From positions 1-50,898 of the forward strand of contig MHVH01000003.1 in NCBI GenBank assembly GCA_001825155.1: a stretch of 50,898 nucleotides of DNA, in the 5' to 3' direction. Below are positions 1 to 6,610 of this stretch, piece after piece. A model generated the notes under the pieces. The model made no database searches and had not been told where the DNA came from. It saw only the letters and a program-made list of their open reading frames with translations. Source of the stretch: Candidatus Zambryskibacteria bacterium RIFCSPHIGHO2_01_FULL_46_25. GTDB taxonomy: Bacteria > Patescibacteriota > Minisyncoccia > Phycocordibacterales > Zambryskibacteraceae. A program made the position numbers and the translations under genes. Every line of letters starts with the position of its first letter. Position 1 is the first letter of the stretch.

Positions 1-899
1 GAGATGTCCAAGAGTTCCAGCTTCATCTCATGGATAATATTTTTTCGTTACATGAAGATTTAAAGAATAAAACTTACAAACACTCTACCTATAAACACTT
101 CAAAATATCAGACCCAAAGCCGCGCGATATTCACAAAGCTTCTGTACGCGACCGGCTTTTGCATCACGCAATTTACAGAATCCTCTATCCATATTTTGAT
201 AAAAAGTTCATCGCTGATTCTTATTCCTGCCGTATAAACAAAGGTACGCACAGGGCTCTAAAGAGATTCAATCACTTCGCAGGCAAAGTATCCAAAAACA
301 ACACTAAGCAGTGCTGGATACTAAAGTGCGATATCAGAAAATTCTTCGCTTCCATAGACCACAACTCACTGCGATATATCATAATGAATTATGTTGAGGA
401 TGAGAATGTAATTTGGCTCTTAACCCAAATTATCGATAGCTTTGAAACTGCTCCGGGCACCCTTCGACATACTCAGGATAAAAAAGGCTTACCCCTGGGC
501 AACCTTACCTCCCAGCTTCTAGTAAATATTTACATGAACGAATTCGACCAATTTGTTAAGCGAGAACTAAAATTCAAATACTATATCCGCTATGCTGATG
601 ATTTCGTAATTCTATCGCACGACAGGAACGCATTGATTGAAAACGTTCGATATATCGAACGTTTTCTGAAAGGGAGATTGAAGCTAGAACTGCACCCCGA
701 TAAGGTTTTTATTAAGACCCTCTCATCCGGAGTGGATTTCCTGGGCTGGGTGCATTTTCCCCATCACCGAGTCTTGAGAACAACAACAAAGAGGAGAATG
801 CTTAAGAATCTAGCACTTGGCGGTTCAACCGCCAAATGCGCATCATATTTAGGAATGTTAAAGCATGGGAATACATACAAAATAATTAAAAAGCTGTAA
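1..899 (+). CDS. Reverse transcriptase, DGR-type (5' truncated by window)
   Basis: RNA-directed DNA polymerase. The frame is open to the window edge, so the N-terminus is missing; the ATG at 30 is probably internal. Seen: the palm active site IRYADDFVIL, the motif GLPLGNLTSQ (an LGxxxSQ form typical of diversity-generating-retroelement RTs, whereas group II intron RTs have QG), and the thumb-like YLGMLKHGNTYK. No maturase or endonuclease domain follows, so it is not a complete group II intron protein. Two small insertions, around bases 461-477 and 817-835, coincide with palindromic or repeat-like DNA. The template/variable repeats expected of a DGR are not visible here and would lie upstream. 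The next gene, adk, starts 9 bases after the stop. Confidence 0.85.
   Translation, partial: DVQEFQLHLMDNIFSLHEDLKNKTYKHSTYKHFKISDPKPRDIHKASVRDRLLHHAIYRILYPYFDKKFIADSYSCRINKGTHRALKRFNHFAGKVSKNNTKQCWILKCDIRKFFASIDHNSLRYIIMNYVEDENVIWLLTQIIDSFETAPGTLRHTQDKKGLPLGNLTSQLLVNIYMNEFDQFVKRELKFKYYIRYADDFVILSHDRNALIENVRYIERFLKGRLKLELHPDKVFIKTLSSGVDFLGWVHFPHHRVLRTTTKRRMLKNLALGGSTAKCASYLGMLKHGNTYKIIKKL
817..835. repeat. 19-base palindrome inside the RT gene
   Basis: Arms TTGGCGGTT and AACCGCCAA around one C form a perfect palindrome, read in frame as part of ALGGSTAKC. It sits between the conserved thumb segment and the C-terminal SYLG motif, where DGR-type RTs normally vary in length. It looks like an inserted mini-palindrome tolerated by the protein. 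Confidence 0.6.
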
Positions 900-908
900 G
901 CTATATGC

Positions 909-1508
909 ATGCTTCAAACTGTTATCTTCATCGGTCGTTCCGGATGCGGCAAAGGGACGCAGGCGGACCTTTTCAAAAACCGCATCAAGCGCATGGATGT
1001 GGACAATAACCAAATTCTCTACGTCGAGACTGGGGAGCACTTCCGCAAGTTTATTCGTGGTGGGAGCTATTCCTCGAAGATTTCCAAAAATATTTATGAT
1101 ACCGATGAACGCCAGCCGGATTTCCTCGCCTGCTATATGTGGAGCAATATGCTTCTTGAAGAGCTCGATGAGAACATGCATCTTATCTTCGACGGCGCGC
1201 CGAGGGCGCTCGATGAAGCGGAGATTCTTACCTCCGCCCTCAAGTTCTACAAGAGAGAGATGCCCGTGGTCATACACATAGACGTCTCCAGAAAGTGGTC
1301 CGAAGAGCGCCTGCTTGCCCGTGGACGGAAAGACGATTTGAATCTCGGCAAAATCGACAAGCGTCTCGATTGGTTCGACAAGGATGTCATGCCGGCGGTT
1401 GAATATTTCAAGAATAACCCGTATTATCGCTTACTCGACGTGAACGGCGAGCAGACCATAGGACAGGTGCATGCCGATATCGTCGCCGCTTATGACTATT
1501 CTGCTTAA
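909..1508 (+). CDS. adk: Adenylate kinase
   Basis: Converts ATP + AMP to 2 ADP in the cytosol. The P-loop GRSGCGKGTQ is at residues 9-18, the AMP-binding TGE at 41-43, the DGAPR motif at 95-99, and the LID-region arginines in ARGRKDD (138-143) and KRLDW (151-155). At 199 aa it is slightly short, and the LID is reduced with no zinc cysteines, as in other compact adenylate kinases. The ATG at 909 gives the N-terminus the family expects. The 3' end overlaps map by 17 bases, so the two are co-transcribed. An adk-map pair is the usual end of the secY ribosomal-protein region; the RT gene immediately upstream is out of place there. Confidence 0.93.
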   Translation: MLQTVIFIGRSGCGKGTQADLFKNRIKRMDVDNNQILYVETGEHFRKFIRGGSYSSKISKNIYDTDERQPDFLACYMWSNMLLEELDENMHLIFDGAPRALDEAEILTSALKFYKREMPVVIHIDVSRKWSEERLLARGRKDDLNLGKIDKRLDWFDKDVMPAVEYFKNNPYYRLLDVNGEQTIGQVHADIVAAYDYSA

Positions 1509-2262
1509 GTCTCCGGAAGAAATCGAAATATTGCGAGAAGGCGGGCGAAGGCACGCCGAGATTTTGCGCACCTTGGCGGAAATGGTTGAGCCCGGCCTCC
1601 CTACTCTTATTCTCGAAGAAGAAGCACTAAGGCTTATCAAAGAGGGTGGGGATAAACCGGCGACTCTAGGCTATACGCCTGCCGGGGCGAGAAGGCCTTT
1701 CCCGGCGGCGCTTTGCATCTCGATAAACGACGAGATAGTGCACGGCATACCGAACGAGGAGCCGAAGATTCTGCGACAGGGCGACATTGTGTCTATCGAC
1801 CTGTCTTTGATACACAAAACACTCTTTACCGACGCGGCTATTACGGTGCCGGTGGGCGCGATTGATGACGAATCGAGGGAATTGCTCAAGGTGACGAAAA
1901 GGGCGCTTGAAGCGGGCATTGCGGCCGCAATGCCCGGCAATAGGATAGGCGATATAGGCTTCGCCATAAGCGATGTGGTAAAGGGAACCAGGTTCTCCCT
2001 CGCGGAAAATCTTGTCGGTCATGGCTTGGGCTATAAGCTGCATGAAGAGCCTTATGTGCCGAATGAGGGTGAGAGAGGCAAGGGCGAGAAACTCGTGCCG
2101 GGCACGGTTATAGCCATAGAGCCCATGGTCAACGCCGGCAAAGGGGGGATAAAAGCTATGCGGGACGGCTATACTATAAAGACCAGAGACGGCTCAAGGA
2201 GCGCCCACTTCGAACACACGATTGCTATTACCGAAAAAGGCAATATCGTGCTAACAAAATAA
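1492..2262 (+). CDS. map: Methionine aminopeptidase type I
   Basis: Removes the initiator methionine from nascent proteins. All metal ligands are visible, numbered from the ATG at 1492: D103, D114, H177, E210 and E241, plus the substrate histidine H84 in EIVHGIP. At 256 aa it has the normal length for a type I enzyme with no N-terminal extension. The ATG at 1492 (MTILLKSPEE) is preferred over the ATG at 1471, because SPEEIE is the conserved start of the family. It overlaps the adk stop, which indicates translational coupling. Confidence 0.95.
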   Translation: MTILLKSPEEIEILREGGRRHAEILRTLAEMVEPGLPTLILEEEALRLIKEGGDKPATLGYTPAGARRPFPAALCISINDEIVHGIPNEEPKILRQGDIVSIDLSLIHKTLFTDAAITVPVGAIDDESRELLKVTKRALEAGIAAAMPGNRIGDIGFAISDVVKGTRFSLAENLVGHGLGYKLHEEPYVPNEGERGKGEKLVPGTVIAIEPMVNAGKGGIKAMRDGYTIKTRDGSRSAHFEHTIAITEKGNIVLTK

Positions 2263-2264
2263 CA

Positions 2265-3002
2265 ATGGATTCATTATTGGGATACGAATATTTGGTAGGA
2301 GGTATTATTTTGGCAGTTATTTGGTTAACTTTTATATTTATCCGCAGAGATTTGTTGAAAGTAATGTTGTGGAGCAGTTTTGGTTATTTTGGGTTGTTTA
2401 TAGTTGGACTTATTATTTTACCAATCCTTAATAATTTTATTCCAGCCGATAGAGCCTTCAACCCGGGCTACTGGAATCCAAATTCTTTGTGGGACCTCAA
2501 TAAAATAACAGGCGGGGCGGGGCTGGAAGACGGATTTTTTATGTTTTTTGTCGGAGGCATCGCGGCGGCAGCATATGAAATATTTTTCCGCCAAAAAGTA
2601 AGAGAGCCCAAAAAGCATGGGTACCGACTCCACGCGCTCAAGGTTGGAATTATAGCGGCAGCGGTTTTCGGCCTAATAATTAAAATCAATTTAATCTGGC
2701 CGCTCATCATTTTTGGCTTTGTCACAGCCCTTGCAGAAGTTAAAGAGCGTCATGATCTCTGGGCACATGCCGTTTGGGGCGGGATAGTCTTTTTCGTAAT
2801 TTATCTGGTGGCATTTGAAGCCTTTAATCTTATTTATCCTCTTTTTATCAGCAATACATACAATCTATCCAATTTAAGCGGTCTGTTATTTTTGGGATTC
2901 CCAATCGAAGAACTACTCTATGCCCTGAGTTTTGGCATGATGTGGGCTCCGATTTACGAATATGTTACCGGAGCCAGGGATACTAAAATACCGTTAAATT
3001 AG
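2265..3002 (+). CDS. Multi-pass membrane protein with lycopene-cyclase-like motifs
   Basis: A 245-aa protein with about seven hydrophobic segments. Two acidic motifs at membrane boundaries, GLEDGFFMFFVGG and GFPIEELLYALSFG, resemble the paired P-(I/L)-E-(E/D) motifs of the CrtYc/CrtYd-type lycopene cyclase domain. The first copy lacks the proline. No other carotenoid gene is nearby, so the true substrate is unknown. It follows map after two bases and is likely in the same transcript. It is lower in GC than its neighbours, which hints at a separate origin. Confidence 0.6.
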   Translation: MDSLLGYEYLVGGIILAVIWLTFIFIRRDLLKVMLWSSFGYFGLFIVGLIILPILNNFIPADRAFNPGYWNPNSLWDLNKITGGAGLEDGFFMFFVGGIAAAAYEIFFRQKVREPKKHGYRLHALKVGIIAAAVFGLIIKINLIWPLIIFGFVTALAEVKERHDLWAHAVWGGIVFFVIYLVAFEAFNLIYPLFISNTYNLSNLSGLLFLGFPIEELLYALSFGMMWAPIYEYVTGARDTKIPLN

Positions 3003-3004
3003 TG

Positions 3005-3010
3005 TATAAT
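3005..3010 (+). promoter_or_regulatory. -10 box of ndk (leaderless message)
   Basis: TATAAT ends eight bases before the ndk ATG, so transcription would begin at or next to the start codon. No Shine-Dalgarno fits in the remaining space. Confidence 0.6.
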
Positions 3011-3018
3011 CAGCCATT

Positions 3019-3621
3019 ATGCACCCAAAGAAAGAAAGAACACTTGTAGTTATCAAGCCGGACGGAATACAAAGAACTCTTATAGGCGAGATCATCGGAA
3101 GATTCGAAAAAATTGGTTTCAAGCTGGTGGCTATGAAGATGCTCGTTCCCACGGAAGAGTTTGTGGAGCAACATTACACTCTTGACCCGGAGTGGAGGAG
3201 GGTTACCGGCGAAAAACGCGTTAAAGCGGCAAAAGAGAAGGGAGAAGTACTCCCAACCGAAGATCCGTACGAAATTACGGCCATAATCCTTCAAAAACTC
3301 AAGAAATATCTTGCTTCAGGTCCGGTTGTAGCCATGATTTGGGAAGGCGCACATGCCGTTGAGATTGTAAGGAAGCTTGTCGGCGGGACGGAGCCGAGAT
3401 CTACCGATGTGGGGTCGATTCGCGGGGATTATGTGATGGATTCGTACATTATGGCGGATAGTGACGACCGGGCGATACGCAATCTGGTACATGCTTCGGG
3501 TTCTGTAGAAGAAGCCAACAAGGAAATCGCCCTCTGGTTCAGACCTGAAGAGGTCATCAACTACCGTCTTGTGCAAGAAGAGATACTTTATGACGTTAAT
3601 CTAGACGGTATTTTAGAATAG
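3019..3621 (+). CDS. ndk: Nucleoside diphosphate kinase
   Basis: Transfers the gamma phosphate between NTPs and NDPs. Seen: the N-terminal ERTLVVIKPDGIQR, K13, the GSIRGDY loop (residues 132-138) and the active-site histidine H158 in NLVHASGS. The protein is 200 aa instead of about 140. The extra 40-50 residues lie in the middle (around 60-100, including a charged VKAAKEKGE stretch), a known long form of NDK. A TATAAT box directly precedes the ATG. Confidence 0.93.
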   Translation: MHPKKERTLVVIKPDGIQRTLIGEIIGRFEKIGFKLVAMKMLVPTEEFVEQHYTLDPEWRRVTGEKRVKAAKEKGEVLPTEDPYEITAIILQKLKKYLASGPVVAMIWEGAHAVEIVRKLVGGTEPRSTDVGSIRGDYVMDSYIMADSDDRAIRNLVHASGSVEEANKEIALWFRPEEVINYRLVQEEILYDVNLDGILE

Positions 3622-3713
3622 GCTTTTTTCGCGAAGCAACATAAGGTCGGATACGGAATGTTTTGGGCTTCACGTCTATATGATATCCACACATTTTTTC
3701 TCCGCTCAAACGT

Positions 3714-3719
3714 TATAAT
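3714..3719 (+). promoter_or_regulatory. -10 box of the 6S-like RNA
   Basis: A perfect TATAAT lies six bases before the first paired base of the downstream RNA. A -35 box is not obvious. Confidence 0.6.
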
Positions 3720-3725
3720 GTGTAC

Positions 3726-3877
3726 AGGGTTATTTGAGGTATTATCTAGCTAAAACATTTTAAGGGAGTCTTATGTCTTTGCGCCCCTTGGGGCATGAAG
3801 CTGACACCCACCTAGTTTTAAAAACTAGGGTATACCAAAATAACCCTACCAAAAATTCCGACTTCGGTCGGTATTTT
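3726..3877 (+). ncRNA. ssrS: 6S RNA-like structured RNA with terminator
   Basis: A long closing helix is formed by AGGGTTATTT + GGTAT (3726-3742) and ATACC + AAATAACCCT (3832-3847): 15 pairs broken by one small asymmetric loop. Inside lies a large, mostly unpaired bubble and an apical arm with the GCCC/GGGC hairpin and a 3x3 internal loop (about 3777-3800), plus a CCTAGTTTT/AAAACTAGG hairpin (3811-3829). This closing stem - central bubble - apical arm plan is that of 6S RNA, which mimics an open promoter and binds RNA polymerase. A rho-independent terminator with stem CCGAC/GTCGG and a T run ends at about 3877. The assignment rests on architecture, not on a covariance search. Confidence 0.6.
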
Positions 3878-3897
3878 TGTTATGATAGACTGGCTCA

Positions 3898-4302
3898 ATG
3901 GAAAGGAAAAATTTCATACTGTTTTCAACTCTCATTTTAGCCATTGCCGTAACAATTCTGCACGTACTTGCAGGCGCTCTCTATTTATACTGGACTTATT
4001 GGTGGTTCGACTGGGTTACTCATTTTTTGACCGGCTTTACGGGGGCGCTCGGAATATATTGGGGACTTTTTCTTTCCGGTCTTATCTTTCACCGCGAACC
4101 GGGTAATAAATTTTTTGCCGGCGCGCTCGTTTTTTTCTTTGTCATGCTGGTAGGCGCGGGATGGGAAATATTTGAATACAGCAATGATATTACCGATTCA
4201 TACGAATCTTCCTACGGCCTAGATGTTCTCGTTGATCTTATTATGGACGCGAGCGGGGCTGTCTTAGCTGTTCTTGTGGTTTGGAGAAAGAACAATGGCT
4301 AA
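3898..4302 (+). CDS. Small polytopic membrane protein, YjdF/DUF2238-like
   Basis: A 134-aa protein with four predicted membrane helices. Polar motifs WWFDWVTHFLTGF and WEIFEYSND...DLIMDASG recall the conserved Asp/His/Glu pattern of the YjdF (DUF2238) family, whose function is unknown. A TATGAT box lies 11 bases before the ATG. Its 3' end overlaps the start of the beta-CASP RNase gene by eight bases. Confidence 0.6.
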   Translation: MERKNFILFSTLILAIAVTILHVLAGALYLYWTYWWFDWVTHFLTGFTGALGIYWGLFLSGLIFHREPGNKFFAGALVFFFVMLVGAGWEIFEYSNDITDSYESSYGLDVLVDLIMDASGAVLAVLVVWRKNNG

Positions 4303-5599
4303 ACTTACTTGCTATGGCGGTGCTGGTTCGGCTACCGGAGCCAATTTTCTTTTGGAATTTGAAAAAAATAAAATTCTTGTTGACTGTGGCTTGCTTCAAG
4401 GCAGCGCTCTCGCCGTGAACGCGAACAAAGAAAAATTTTCTTACGACCCGGCATCAATCGATGCACTCTTTGCCACTCACGCTCACATTGACCACATCGG
4501 ACTCATACCGAAGCTCTACCGGGAAGGCTTCCGAGGCGATATTTATTCGACTAGGGCGACGAAGAGCATCGCGGAATTCCTGCTGGCGGACGCGGTAAAG
4601 ATAAATGCCGATGACGCGGAGCCGATATATGGCGCGGACGACGTTTTAGGCTGCTTATCGCTCTGGAAAACGCTTGAGTATCATCAGAAACTCGAACTCA
4701 ACGGCATTAAGGTCGAATTTTTGAACGCCGGGCATATACTAGGCTCCGCGATGGCGCAGTTTTCCTTCCCATTGGATAGGAAGATGCTCTTTACCGGAGA
4801 TTTGGGTAACTCGCCGTCGCCCTTACTGCCTGACGTGGAGAAAGTCGGCGGGCTCGACTATCTGCTCATGGAGAGCGTGTATGGCGACAGAAACCATGAG
4901 AGCAAAGAAGAGAGAGACAGAGAGTTCGAAAGGGTGGTGCGCGAAGCAATAGGACGCAAGGGCACCCTGCTTATACCAGCCTTCTCGCTTGAGCGGACGC
5001 AAGTATTGCTCACGAAGCTCAAAGCGCTTCTTGAAGAGAAGAAGATTCCTTCCGTACCGGTATATCTAGACTCACCTCTAGCTATTCGTATTACCGAAAT
5101 TTATGAGAGGGTCAAAGAGGGGAATGATTTCAATTTTCAAGAACTTCACGAGACTGCAAAGATTGCTGATTCGCGCGAAATCGCAGAGGTGCGAGGGGCA
5201 AAAATTATTATAGCCGGTTCCGGCATGTCTACTGCTGGGCGGATTGTCGGACATGAAGAAATGTATTTGCCCGACCCGCGCGCAACCATTCTCCTTGCCG
5301 GCTATCAGGCTCAAGGCACGCTTGGCAGAGAGATAGAAGAAGGGCTCCGATCGATAACTATCGGAGAAAAAAAGATTATCGTGAGGGCGAAGGTTGAGAA
5401 AATAAGCGGCTTCTCCTCGCACGCGGACTCCAACGCGCTGGTCGGCTTCGCTTCCGAGAGCGCCAAGACGCTTAAAAAAGTTTTTGTCGCCATGGGTGAA
5501 CCAAAGTCACAGATATTCCTCGCCCAGCGCTTGCGCGACGAACTCGGCGTGGACGCTGTAGCTACCGAGAAGGGGAAGAGCTATGAATTAGATTTATAA
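4295..5599 (+). CDS. Beta-CASP metallo-beta-lactamase fold RNase
   Basis: Predicted metal-dependent RNase of the MBL/beta-CASP superfamily (the group of RNase J, YSH1 and CPSF73-like enzymes), acting in RNA processing or decay. HAHIDH is at residues 62-67, a ligand lies in FTGDLGNS, and the C-terminal beta-CASP motifs include GSGMSTAGR and the histidine of GFSSHADSNAL. The start at 4295 (MAKLTCYGGA) is the conserved N-terminus; the longer reading from 4274 is not needed. The last 12 codons (TEKGKSYELDL-stop) recur downstream of the transposase at 6316-6351. Confidence 0.9.
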   Translation: MAKLTCYGGAGSATGANFLLEFEKNKILVDCGLLQGSALAVNANKEKFSYDPASIDALFATHAHIDHIGLIPKLYREGFRGDIYSTRATKSIAEFLLADAVKINADDAEPIYGADDVLGCLSLWKTLEYHQKLELNGIKVEFLNAGHILGSAMAQFSFPLDRKMLFTGDLGNSPSPLLPDVEKVGGLDYLLMESVYGDRNHESKEERDREFERVVREAIGRKGTLLIPAFSLERTQVLLTKLKALLEEKKIPSVPVYLDSPLAIRITEIYERVKEGNDFNFQELHETAKIADSREIAEVRGAKIIIAGSGMSTAGRIVGHEEMYLPDPRATILLAGYQAQGTLGREIEEGLRSITIGEKKIIVRAKVEKISGFSSHADSNALVGFASESAKTLKKVFVAMGEPKSQIFLAQRLRDELGVDAVATEKGKSYELDL

Positions 5600-5614
5600 T
5601 AAGCTTGAAATCCG

Positions 5615-5641
5615 TCACTTAGCTGTCCGACAGCTAAGTGA
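5615..5641. repeat. REP palindrome, type A, copy 1
   Basis: Arms CACTTAGCTGTC and GACAGCTAAGTG flank a single C; adjacent T and A extend the pairing. The same palindrome recurs right behind the transposase gene and at 8491. It lies 15 bases after the RNase stop codon. Confidence 0.85.
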
Positions 5642-5661
5642 GATGTGGTACAATAAAAGGC

Positions 5662-6282
5662 ATGAGAGATGCGCCATTGGTGGAAGGGGAATATTATCAC
5701 TTATACAATCGTGGAGTTGATAAGCGTTCTATTTTCCAGGACAGAACAGATTTGGCGCGCTTTTTGCAAAGCATTGATGAGTTCAATTGTATCGATCCTA
5801 TTGGCAGTATTTTTATGAACTCTTTTAATAAAGATAGAAAATCCAAGGGGAAATTGATCGAAATAATTTGTTATTGTTTAAATCCGAATCACTACCACTT
5901 TGTTGTCAAACAACTTGTAGAAAATGGGATAAGTGAATTTATGAAAAGGTTGTCTGGTGGTTATACCCAATACTTTAATAACAGATACGGAAGAAATGGG
6001 GCCTTGTTTCAAGGAAAATTTAAATCAAAGCGTATTGATACTGACGAGTACCTTTTACATGTGAGCGTTTATGTGAACTTGAATAACAGATTTAAGGGAA
6101 AGCCACATTTAATTAGTGAATCAAGTTGGAATGAATATTTGGGAAGGGGAGGCATATGTCTTTGTAAACCAGACATTATTTTGGATCGATTCAAAAATTC
6201 AAAAGAATATGAAAAATTCGCCTTGTCTTCCCTAAAAGACATATTAAGGAGAAAGGAGTTAGAAAAAGAGCTTGAATTTTAG
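5662..6282 (+). CDS. REP-associated tyrosine transposase (RAYT, Y1/HUH type)
   Basis: Single-strand DNA transposase of the IS200-like Y1 superfamily, which nicks and moves REP palindromes. The HUH metal motif is HYH at residues 77-79 (CLNPNHYHFVVKQ); the catalytic tyrosine is in GGYTQYFNNRYGRNG (101-110), followed by the family signature GALFQGKFKSKRI. The ATG at 5662 sits seven bases after a TACAAT box and starts the conserved EGEYYHLYNRG block. Identical-type palindromes lie 20 bases before the start and directly at the stop. AT-rich codon use differs from the flanking RNase and ABC genes, which supports transfer. Confidence 0.9.
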   Translation: MRDAPLVEGEYYHLYNRGVDKRSIFQDRTDLARFLQSIDEFNCIDPIGSIFMNSFNKDRKSKGKLIEIICYCLNPNHYHFVVKQLVENGISEFMKRLSGGYTQYFNNRYGRNGALFQGKFKSKRIDTDEYLLHVSVYVNLNNRFKGKPHLISESSWNEYLGRGGICLCKPDIILDRFKNSKEYEKFALSSLKDILRRKELEKELEF

Positions 6283-6309
6283 CCACTTAGCTGTTCGACA
6301 GCTAAGTGG
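6283..6309. repeat. REP palindrome, type A, copy 2
   Basis: Arms CCACTTAGCTGT and ACAGCTAAGTGG around TCG. It begins at the base after the transposase stop codon, so transposase and palindromes form one unit. Confidence 0.85.
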
Positions 6310-6315
6310 TGACTA

Positions 6316-6351
6316 ACCGAGAAGGGGAAGAGTTGTGAGCTGGATTTGTAA
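6316..6351 (+). pseudogene. Displaced 3' tail of the beta-CASP RNase gene
   Basis: Reads TEKGKSCELDL-stop, matching the last 12 codons of the RNase gene (5564-5599) without gaps. Differences are mostly synonymous (AGC/AGT, GAA/GAG, TTA/CTG, TTA/TTG) with one Tyr/Cys change, so both copies diverged as coding sequence. This is the scar of an insertion at the gene's 3' end; one tail was displaced and the other carried in. Confidence 0.85.
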
Positions 6352-6610
6352 GCTTGCATCGCCTTTGTTTCTATGGTAGCGTTTAAATACATGAACACAA
6401 TCATGTCACAACTGAATATGACCAAGACCCCGCTTTTTGCCGTGGGTGTTCTTGGGCGCAACGCTGTATCAGAGTGGCATGATGTTGTAAGTATTTGATA
6501 ATCTCCTAAAATCGAATTCTTAAAACATCGTGCCGACCGGCACGATGTTTTAGTTCTTTATGTTCTTTCACGCTCTTTGACATTCACACTAACATTGTAA
6601 GGAGAAGCGA
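6352..6610. other. Intergenic stretch with weak 35-aa ORF
   Basis: Holds an ORF of 35 codons (6391-6498, starting MNTIMSQLNM) with no ribosome site, which is probably not a gene. A strong hairpin follows at 6522-6551. A TTGACA at 6577 lies upstream of the ABC gene without a clear -10. The AAGGAG at 6600-6605 is the ABC ribosome site. Confidence 0.5.
6522..6551. terminator. Hairpin terminator
   Basis: Perfect stem AAAACATCGTGCCG / CGGCACGATGTTTT with a two-base loop. It may be the original terminator of the RNase gene, now separated from it by the RAYT insertion. Confidence 0.75.

Noticed and set aside
1-899. Group II intron
   Set aside because: No maturase (X) or endonuclease domain, no domain V/VI RNA hairpin after the gene, and the RT motif is the LGxxxSQ type.
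6391-6498. 35-codon ORF as a gene
   Set aside because: No ribosome site, no promoter at the right distance, and no recognisable features; kept only as a note.
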